From Chrysochromulina parva (taxonomy: Eukaryota > Haptophyta > Prymnesiales > Chrysochromulinaceae): a DNA stretch of 30,124 nucleotides. The notes under the pieces were generated by a model that had not been told where the DNA came from, searched no databases, and was given only the letters and a program-made list of their open reading frames with translations. Shown in pieces: positions 1 to 5,918 of the stretch. Location of the stretch: contig PJAB01000308.1 of assembly GCA_002887195.1 (NCBI GenBank), positions 1 to 30,124 of the forward strand. Reading direction: 5' to 3'. Every line of letters begins with the position of its first letter. Positions within the stretch are counted from its first letter, which is position 1. The position numbers and the translations under genes were made by a program.

Positions 1-928
1 TGCTCGCTGCTCCGACGAAGTCGCCGCCATTCTTGTACACCTTCGAGATCGTCTTGATGGAGCTGGCCCACGACTTCTGCGCCGCGATCACCTCGGCCTC
101 GGTCACATCGGCCACGCTCTGCTTAGAAGGCTTCGTGCCGGCCACGAACGGCACCGACGAGTGGTGCAGGAAGATACGCACCTTGCCGTCCGTGCACTTC
201 TTGTAGCCAAAGGTGTACTCGACCTTGGTCTTCTCGCCCGTGGTCGCGCAGGTGAAGTAGTAGTTGCCCATCGCGATGGCATTGTTGCCCTCGACCTGGA
301 TCTGGTGGTTGTCGAAGACGACAGACTTCCAGCCCATGCCGCCGTTGATGGCAAAGCCAGCGTCCTCCTCGATGCCATTGGCCACTGCATTCTTGCCGAC
401 AAAGTAGGACATCGCCATGGAAGCCGTCGGGCGGAACTGAGCCTGAACAGCCTTGGTCGGCTTGAAGAGGACGTTCGAGTGTCCATCTGTGAGAGGTGCA
501 CGGAGCCAAGGTGTGAGCATTGAGTGGAGGCGTAAGCTGAGAGCGATCGATGTGCGTTTGGGGACGGCTAGCTTCCTGCCGCGAGCTTCCGTCTGAACTT
601 GCGTCTGAGTTTGAGAGGCTCGAACGCGCTTACAGGCGTACAGCTCGCCCGCGGCCTTGCCCGCGACGCCAACGTAGTCACCGCCCTCCAGGTACGTCTT
701 CGAGATGGTCGCGATCGCGTTCGCCCACGAGTTCTGCGCCGCACGCACCTCCTTCTCGGTCACAGTAAAGGCGGCGGTGGGCACAACCATACCCTTTCCG
801 GTCAAGACGGTGGCCACTTTCGAGCCAATCCCGAAGATCATTTCGGGCGTCGAGGTGCGCACGTTCACATTGCGAACGCCGGCATGCGGTTGAACAAAGA
901 GGGAGAGGACTGCGACGAAGAAGAGCAT
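1..928 (-). CDS. Secreted-type protein with tandem NTF2/SnoaL-like modules (3' end beyond window)
   Basis: I see a two-exon gene, complement(1..486, 634..928), open at the left edge; 260 residues are visible. The start ATG at 928 has A at -3 and opens a hydrophobic signal-like leader (MLFFVAVLSLFVQPHAG). Residues about 54-98 form a helical segment (TEKEVRAAQNSWANAI, then GGDYVGVA). It leads into an NTF2/SnoaL-like fold with motifs NVLFKPT, QFRPT, SYFVGKN, EDAGFAI, AMGNYYF, VEYTFGYKK and a terminal IFLHHSSVPF. This motif series is known to me from small bacterial and algal proteins, some annotated, probably wrongly, as phosphoribosyl-AMP cyclohydrolase; I would not transfer that function. After about 170 residues the helical segment restarts (TEAEVIAAQKSWASSI, GGDFVGAA), so at least one further module probably lies outside the window. 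Ligand and role are unknown. Exon phasing is exact: the split codon restores Tyr in LYAYGHSN. Confidence 0.82.
   Translation of the reverse strand, partial: MLFFVAVLSLFVQPHAGVRNVNVRTSTPEMIFGIGSKVATVLTGKGMVVPTAAFTVTEKEVRAAQNSWANAIATISKTYLEGGDYVGVAGKAAGELYACKRVRASQTQTQVQTEARGRKLAVPKRTSIALSLRLHSMLTPWLRAPLTDGHSNVLFKPTKAVQAQFRPTASMAMSYFVGKNAVANGIEEDAGFAINGGMGWKSVVFDNHQIQVEGNNAIAMGNYYFTCATTGEKTKVEYTFGYKKCTDGKVRIFLHHSSVPFVAGTKPSKQSVADVTEAEVIAAQKSWASSIKTISKVYKNGGDFVGAAS
487..633 (-). other. Spliceosomal intron in the NTF2-like gene
   Basis: This is a 147-bp GT-AG intron. On the minus strand the donor reads T|GTAAGCG and the acceptor CTCACAG|AT. Removing it joins the ELYA frame to the GHSNVLFKPT frame through a split TAT codon. 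Reading through without splicing shifts frame and loses the conserved FKPT...FR motif, which supports the intron. Confidence 0.85.
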
Positions 929-1044
929 TCTGTGTCCTTCGAGTTCGCAAGAAGGTATCTAAATCTGGAAATCTGGAATCTCGCGGTTTCCAAAAGACGA
1001 CGGGAATCAGAATCATCAACGATGCGGCTGAGACCGGGAACAGA

Positions 1045-1066
1045 GCCGGAAAAACGTTTTTCCGGC
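1045..1066. promoter_or_regulatory. Perfect 22-bp palindrome
   Basis: The left arm GCCGGAAAAAC is followed directly by its exact reverse complement, centred on ACGT, with no spacer. It lies 117 bp upstream of the NTF2-like start codon and 330 bp upstream of the ABC transporter start codon. A dimeric transcription-factor site is a reasonable inference; a cruciform or a small repeat remnant is an alternative. Confidence 0.6.
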
Positions 1067-1177
1067 GTATTTCCGACCCAGAGACCTACACACGCTCGGA
1101 GTCTGGAGTGCCGGGCGAACCAATGAGCAAAATTCACGCAAAATTCAACAAACTGAATGTGAATGGTGTATTCACCG

Positions 1178-1198
1178 TTCAACATTCAACATTCAACA
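1178..1198 (+). repeat. Three tandem TTCAACA heptamers
   Basis: There are three exact copies of TTCAACA, followed by a partial copy (TTCAC). Inverted relatives (GAATG, GTGAAT) lie just upstream at about 1155-1166, giving weak dyad character. It could be a small regulatory repeat or a simple slippage tract. Confidence 0.7.
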
Positions 1199-1285
1199 TT
1201 CACCTATGACTTGTATTTCGCCCATCCTTGCGCCCATCAGATCTTTCTTCTTTTCGCGAGAAATACGCGAGACCCCTTTGTTTCT

Positions 1286-1293
1286 TTTATAAG
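1286..1293 (+). promoter_or_regulatory. TATA-like box for the ABC transporter gene
   Basis: The sequence TTTATAAG lies 103 bp upstream of the ATG at 1396 in the AT-rich spacer. If it directs initiation about 30 bp downstream (near 1316), the earlier in-frame ATG at 1303 would be left out of the transcript, which favours 1396 as the start. This is inferred from the motif alone. Confidence 0.35.
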
Positions 1294-1395
1294 AGCCCTT
1301 CCATGCCCTTCACACACACACATGCACCACCACGTACATTTGTGGTCCTGTTAACTTCACTCGTTCACACAAAACCGCACACACGTTCACGAACC

Positions 1396-3429
1396 ATGCT
1401 GAGAAAACGCGGCCGCTCTGCCGCCGCTATCGGCACGCTGCTCCACCCGCGCCTAAAATTGCTACACCATTGTCACTGCAGCACCGTGGCCGGCAAGCGC
1501 TCACCCGACAAACGCCCACCCGATGAATTCCGGCGCCACCTTCTCCGCCTCGCTTGGCCCGAGCGTCAGCGCTTCGCTGGCGGACTGGTGCTGCTGGTGG
1601 GATCCTCGTCCATCTCGGTGGTGTTCCCAAAGGTCATGGGCGCCGTGATGGACTCTTGCCTAGCGGGCGGCGGCGACAGTTGGACACCAGCCGCCGCTGC
1701 GACTGCCCTCTTTGGTCTCTTTAGCGCACAATCTATCATGGTTGCTGTACGCGGGCGGCTCATGGCCGTGGCCGGTGAACGAGTTGCGGCTCGCCTGCGA
1801 GCGGAAACGTTCACCTCGCTGCTGCTTCGGCACGACGTAGCCTTCTTTGACCGCGTGCGATCAGGCGACCTGCAGTCGCGCCTGACTGCCGACTGTTCGA
1901 GTCTGCAGAAGCTTGTCGTCAGTGACGCTATTAGTGCGCTGCGTGCGGGTTTGATGGCCACAGGCGCGGGGGTCGCGATGCTCAGTATCTCGCCATCGCT
2001 CTTCTGCATCTCGTTGCTCAGCTTCCCACCCGCCGTGGTCCTTGCGCGCCGTATGGGCGAAACCATGCGCGAGCGTCAGCGGCAGGTGCAGGAAGCGCTC
2101 GGAGAGGCAGGTGCAGAGGCGGAGCGCGCTCTCGGCAACGTACACACGCTCAAGCTATTCGCCGCCGAAGGCGAGGCGCTCGAGAGGTACGGGGCCAAGG
2201 TGACGACGGCGCGCCGGAGGGCTGAGGAGGTTGGTGCTGCTCAGGCGCTGAGCGAGGCTGGAGTGGGACTCGCCCTCCAGTCGTCCGCCCTTCTAGTGCT
2301 AGCTGTAGGAGGCCAACAGATCCTCGATGGCACGCTCACGTACGGCGACCTGTCCGCCTTCCTGCTGTACTCGATGATGACCGGCTTCGGCGCGGGCAAC
2401 GTCGCGACGGCCTACTCCGAGTTTCGCCGCGCGAGTGGCGCCTCGGAGCGCGTGATGCAGCTGCTCGAGCCTCGGCCCGCGGACCTGGAGCGTGAGAGGA
2501 GCGTGACTCTCCAGCTGCCCACCTCGACGCCCATCGGGCCCAACACAACGCCAATCATGCCCATCACAACGCCAATGGGGACCAACACAACGCCAAGGGT
2601 GACCATCACGACGCCCATGAGGCCCAGCACAACGCCAACTGTGCCCATCACCACGCCGCCAGGTTTTTCGAGTATGGCCACGGCGACGCGTCAATCGCCC
2701 GCGACGGCGCTCCCTCGCATCGACGCTGTGGGTGCGGCCGGGGCGGTCGGCGCGATGGCCGTTGGCCAGATTGAGTTTGAGGGCGTGAGCTTCGCTTACC
2801 CGAGCGCGCCGCACCGGCCTGTGCTCTCGGGGCTTGATCTGCACGTGGCTGCAGGCGAGCGAGTCGCCCTCGTGGGGGCGTCGGGCTCAGGCAAGTCGAC
2901 GATTGCCGCGCTGCTCGCCGGGCTGTATGCGCCGCAGCGGGGACGCGTGCTGCTGGGCGGGGTGGACGTGGACACCATTGAGCGTGTGCACTTGCGCACG
3001 CGGCTGCTCTCGGTGGTTCCGCAGGAGCCCGCCCTCTTTTCAGGAAGCCTGCGTGAAAACCTACTCGTCGGTCGGCCGGGTGCTACCGAGGCAGAGCTGC
3101 GCGCGGCGGCCGACGCCGCCGGCTGCGCCGACTTCGCCGACTTGCATTGGACGCGAGACGTTGGCGAGCGAGGGCTTCAGCTCTCCGGCGGTCAGAAGCA
3201 GCGAGTCGCCCTCGCGCGAGTGCTGCTGCGCGACACGCCCATTGTCATCCTTGATGAGTTCTCATCCGCGCTGGACGGCAAGATGGAGGCGAGCCTCGTC
3301 AACGGGCTCCAGCGCGCGCTCGCCGGCCGTACGCTGCTCCTCATCACGCACAGAACCTCGCCGCTCGGGCTGGTCGAGAGGGTCATCAACTTGCCGAGCT
3401 TCGCAAACACCGATGTGGGGGGGAGGTAA
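1396..3429 (+). CDS. ABCB-type half ABC transporter, probably mitochondrial
   Basis: The 677-aa protein has one membrane domain followed by one ATP-binding domain, the layout of ABCB half transporters that dimerise to export substrates by ATP hydrolysis. The N-terminus (MLRKRGRSAAAIGTLLHPRL) is basic and lacks acidic residues, like a mitochondrial presequence, suggesting an ABCB10/MDL1-like protein (inference). The membrane domain spans about residues 50-357 and carries the typical FFDRVRSGDLQSRL and LKLFAAEGEALERYG segments. The ATP-binding domain (about 458-677) has Walker A GASGSGKST (494-502), Q-loop VVPQEPALFSG, signature LSGGQKQRVALAR (from 596), Walker B VILDE with catalytic Glu621, and H-loop His652. 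After Walker B the usual ATSALD reads FSSALD. A Thr/Pro repeat linker (376-420) separates the domains. ATG 1396 has A at -3; ATG 1303 is an alternative start that would add 31 residues. The substrate is unknown. Confidence 0.9.
   Translation: MLRKRGRSAAAIGTLLHPRLKLLHHCHCSTVAGKRSPDKRPPDEFRRHLLRLAWPERQRFAGGLVLLVGSSSISVVFPKVMGAVMDSCLAGGGDSWTPAAAATALFGLFSAQSIMVAVRGRLMAVAGERVAARLRAETFTSLLLRHDVAFFDRVRSGDLQSRLTADCSSLQKLVVSDAISALRAGLMATGAGVAMLSISPSLFCISLLSFPPAVVLARRMGETMRERQRQVQEALGEAGAEAERALGNVHTLKLFAAEGEALERYGAKVTTARRRAEEVGAAQALSEAGVGLALQSSALLVLAVGGQQILDGTLTYGDLSAFLLYSMMTGFGAGNVATAYSEFRRASGASERVMQLLEPRPADLERERSVTLQLPTSTPIGPNTTPIMPITTPMGTNTTPRVTITTPMRPSTTPTVPITTPPGFSSMATATRQSPATALPRIDAVGAAGAVGAMAVGQIEFEGVSFAYPSAPHRPVLSGLDLHVAAGERVALVGASGSGKSTIAALLAGLYAPQRGRVLLGGVDVDTIERVHLRTRLLSVVPQEPALFSGSLRENLLVGRPGATEAELRAAADAAGCADFADLHWTRDVGERGLQLSGGQKQRVALARVLLRDTPIVILDEFSSALDGKMEASLVNGLQRALAGRTLLLITHRTSPLGLVERVINLPSFANTDVGGR
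2524..2658 (+). repeat. 21-bp minisatellite coding a TTPxxPx linker
   Basis: Six imperfect 21-bp units plus a partial seventh encode heptads of the type STPIGPN, TTPIMPI, TTPMGTN, TTPRVTI, TTPMRPS, TTPTVPI. Alternate units end in N/S or I, hinting at a 42-bp higher-order unit. It lies in frame between the membrane and ATP-binding domains of the ABC transporter. Confidence 0.85.
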
Positions 3430-4033
3430 ATTACCGCTACCTCGCACAACACGACGCGGTGCGGGGGGCGCTGAAATTTCGTTGTCATGTCGATGTCCGA
3501 TGTCGATTGGCTCCAGTAGGGGCACCGCTGCGCGTCCGGCGCACGCTGAAACTGACGAAAAGCGTCACTTTACCGGACAGGGACACACTCAGCACACACA
3601 CGCCGGTGTCCGGCGTACAGCGGCTCGCGCGACGGAGCGCGACGGACCATAATACGCGGTCCCGCCCTCCCGCCACTCTTGCCGCGGCCGTGAGAGTCAG
3701 AGGAGTGGGTCCCGGCTCGGCTCTGAGGACAGGGGTCCGACGAGACAGGCAGTAACTAGGAGCACATCGTTGACCTGCCGCACGGACCTGGCTGGGTCCG
3801 GCCACACTTCTGTGGCGCGGCTCTCCTAGCAGCCTGACCCATTCGTCTGTCGACAGAACGGCAAACGCCAATCGCAAGTGCCTCCGCGATCTGTGTGGAG
3901 CACAGAGCCAAGAGGCAGCAGCACAACGAACCTGAGCGTTCCAGCCGCTGTCATCGTGTCAAATGCATCTGCGTCGCACGACTCCACACATTACGTGCAG
4001 ACGCGTCGTTGCACAACCTAGCACATCATCTCC
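3430..4033. other. Convergent intergenic region, no gene seen
   Basis: These 604 bp lie between the 3' ends of the ABC transporter (plus) and the BET1-like gene (minus) and should hold both 3' UTRs. I see no reading frame with recognisable protein character and no tRNA-like fold. One short hairpin occurs at 3600-3616 (ACGCCGG, loop TGT, CCGGCGT). GTCCGG-type words recur nearby (around 3535, 3575 and 3609). Confidence 0.6.
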
Positions 4034-4369
4034 CTAATGTGTCATCCTCCAGACGAAAATGAACACAAAGAACACAAAGAGTGCGAGCATGGGCATCGAG
4101 CAGTCGCCCCCCATCTTACTGAATGCCCCCAGCCGTTTCCGCGTACCGTCCAGCAAGCTACCCGCACTGTCAAAGCTATTGCTGATATTGTCCAGCATGT
4201 TGTTCTGATCGCGAACATCGGCGCCGATCGCTATGGTCAGTTCTTTGAGCTGACTGACCTTGCCAGCAAGGCCGTTGATAAGCGCATCGTTCTCTCCCTC
4301 CATGAACCGATCGTACTCAGCGCCGCCACTGCCATGATGAGCCGCGCCGCTGCGGTTACGAGGGTGCAT
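4034..4369 (-). CDS. BET1: BET1-like Qc-SNARE (ER-Golgi traffic)
   Basis: The 111-aa protein matches the usual BET1/SFT1 size and plan: a short polar N-terminus, one SNARE helix and a C-terminal membrane anchor. The SNARE motif spans about residues 23-82 (MEGENDALINGLAGKVSQLK, TIAIGADVRDQNNMLD, NSFDSAGSLLDGTRKRL). Gln55 in RDQN sits where the zero-layer glutamine of Qc-SNAREs is expected. The anchor is MPMLALFVFFVFIFVW (92-107), ending in three residues, MTH, as in tail-anchored SNAREs. Family members join the SNARE bundle that fuses ER-derived vesicles with the Golgi, or act within the Golgi (SFT1); sequence by eye does not separate the two, though the FDS motif favours BET1. The start ATG has G at -3, and no intron is needed. 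Confidence 0.88.
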   Translation of the reverse strand: MHPRNRSGAAHHGSGGAEYDRFMEGENDALINGLAGKVSQLKELTIAIGADVRDQNNMLDNISNSFDSAGSLLDGTRKRLGAFSKMGGDCSMPMLALFVFFVFIFVWRMTH

Positions 4370-4886
4370 GACCCACCGCGGAATGGAAAGATAGGTGTTA
4401 ATCGGCGTGCCACGTGTTCAGACCTTCCGAATTTTAATCATTTCACAAGGTCAAAAGGAACCTCGCCGGTACCGGGACAACATATGTGTGACCACACATG
4501 GCGTGTGGTGCATCGAGTGGTGCTTGGATGCCGACACGGCCGGCGGCCGCGATCCGCACAGCCGCGATTCGCCGAATTCAGAATGGAATCGACCGACGTG
4601 AGGTCCAATTTGGCAGTGCTGGTGTAGCGGAAACCAATCGGAAAACGTTCACCCGCAAGCCTGCCGGCAGCGAACGCCCCATCCACCCACATGCAACGCC
4701 CCAGCTCGTGCAATCCGAGCGGCTGCAGGTCGACTGGTCGAGAGGTCTCCAGGATCGACGATCGACATCACACACCTTCACACCACAGAAGAATGGAGAC
4801 ATTGACGTCGACAATTGAGCGTCGATGGAGCGAGATGTGCGTTCAGCTGAAGCAGGCAGCTGCTCTACCGCCACGCCACCATTCGT
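4370..4886. other. Intergenic region, promoter of the BET1-like gene
   Basis: These 517 bp lie between two minus-strand genes and should hold the BET1-like promoter and the 3' UTR of the upstream unknown gene. An inverted repeat occurs at 4491-4509 (ACCACAC, five-base spacer, GTGTGGT). Short open frames on both strands have shuffled composition and no recognisable motif, so I do not call a gene. Confidence 0.55.
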
Positions 4887-5648
4887 TCATTCACAACGGT
4901 CGTTGTCAATAAATGTGACCTTGAAGCCGTCACGGACGACCTGCCGCACCTTTCCAGGAGGGTGTAGCGAAGAGACAGAGACGCAGGCGATACATGTGGT
5001 GTGAGAGTCTGGCGGCGAAGGTTTGGCAGTAATTGCTGAAGAGAGAGAGAGGTCAGAGTCTGGTGGTGATGGCTCTCCACGGTCGAGGGCATCATATGTC
5101 CAGGCTTTCTTGTCAACATGGGGGGTGGTAAAATCCAAGAGCGCCTCTGCAATTTCACCACTCCACTGGGCAGACTTGAAAGGCGAAGGCGTAGTGGAAG
5201 ACAAGACTACGCGAGCGAGGGGCCAGGCAGCAGCCGTGCCGTCGGCAATGCAGCGCACAGCGACCTGCGAGCCTGTCTCAGTTGATGAAAAGATGATGCC
5301 ACCAACTATACCCTCCGGCTCGCCAGGCAGTGGTCCGATCGCATTTGAGTCGGGGTCTGAAAGGAGCCGGACCCGCATGCTGGGTTCTGGATCTCTGCAG
5401 AGCTCCGCGATGTGCTTGAGTTCGCTCTCGCAAAGGCGCACAGTATCCGCTCGCCACCACCCCATGGGAAGTTCACGATCACCATAAACTGGACGCACGC
5501 GCAGCAGAAGGCCATAGGGCTTGCTGCGATAGTAGTCATACACATCGCCGTCCACAAAGGGATGCACAAGCAAGGTCACACGCAATGGGTTGCCATCTTT
5601 GCAGGTTGGAAGCAAGGCACGCAGGCGACGATGGGTGTAGTCCTCCAT
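4887..5648 (-). CDS. Unknown 253-aa soluble protein
   Basis: I do not recognise this family. It is an uninterrupted frame from ATG 5648 to TGA 4887. Residues 1-85 look like a folded alpha/beta region (LRVTLLVHPFVDGDVYDYY, GLLLRVRPVYGDRELPMGWW). Residues about 92-150 look beta-rich (MRVRLLSD, GIVGGIIFSS, QVAVRCIADG, WPLARVVLSS), faintly like a MIB/HERC2 or Tudor-type barrel; that is a weak guess. Residues about 190-220 are a Ser/Pro linker with a repeated PSPPDS, and the end (VRQVVRDGFKVTFIDNDRCE) looks ordered again. No signal peptide or membrane segment is visible. Codon composition is less GC-extreme than in the large genes. Gene status rests on frame length and mixed, non-repetitive composition; an upstream exon cannot be excluded. 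Confidence 0.6.
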   Translation of the reverse strand: MEDYTHRRLRALLPTCKDGNPLRVTLLVHPFVDGDVYDYYRSKPYGLLLRVRPVYGDRELPMGWWRADTVRLCESELKHIAELCRDPEPSMRVRLLSDPDSNAIGPLPGEPEGIVGGIIFSSTETGSQVAVRCIADGTAAAWPLARVVLSSTTPSPFKSAQWSGEIAEALLDFTTPHVDKKAWTYDALDRGEPSPPDSDLSLSSAITAKPSPPDSHTTCIACVSVSSLHPPGKVRQVVRDGFKVTFIDNDRCE

Positions 5649-5918
5649 TTGCCGACGAGGACGAAGAGAGCACGTTCGGCCTGCTATTGCGCCAGCCCTT
5701 TCCTATTCTTTTTCCAGACCCTGTCCCAATTAAGGAAGGTGCCACTTCACAAAGGAGAGAAACCATTTTTCAAAGCTCTTAACTAAGGAGTGATGCGTGT
5801 TGGACCCAGCATTAACAGATTCTCGATTCTCGTTGGTAGACGAGCGCGGGAAATCGCCCACACATCGCATCCGGAATGGAAGGATCCTCGTGTAGTGAAC
5901 ACGAGGCCCTTACGCGTT
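5649..5918. other. Short intergenic spacer
   Basis: These 270 bp separate the unknown 253-aa gene from the 3' end of the TPR/RPAP3_C gene, both on the minus strand. They should hold the promoter of the former and the 3' UTR of the latter. The part nearest the unknown gene (about 5700-5790) is AT-richer. No clear motif was seen. Confidence 0.5.

Larger units (their letters stand above)
929..1395. promoter_or_regulatory. Divergent intergenic promoter region
   Basis: This gene-free spacer of 467 bp lies between the start codons of the minus-strand NTF2-like gene and the plus-strand ABC transporter, so both promoters should be here. It is clearly more AT-rich than the flanking coding DNA. It holds a 22-bp perfect palindrome (1045-1066), three tandem 7-bp repeats (1178-1198) and a TATA-like element (1286-1293), each listed separately. 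Confidence 0.7.

Noticed and set aside
1..486. Enzyme label phosphoribosyl-AMP cyclohydrolase for the NTF2-like protein
   Set aside because: Some family members carry that name, but the fold motifs are NTF2/SnoaL-like and I see none of the HisI zinc-binding cysteine pattern.
1228..1395. N-terminal extension of the ABC transporter upstream of ATG 1396
   Set aside because: The frame is open but begins without an ATG until 1303, and the TATA-like element at 1286-1293 lies inside it. The arginine-rich leader starts naturally at 1396; 1303 is kept only as an alternative.
4438..4713. Possible 91-codon minus-strand gene between BET1-like and the unknown gene
   Set aside because: It has Cys/Arg-rich scrambled composition, no motif and lies in the expected promoter and UTR region.
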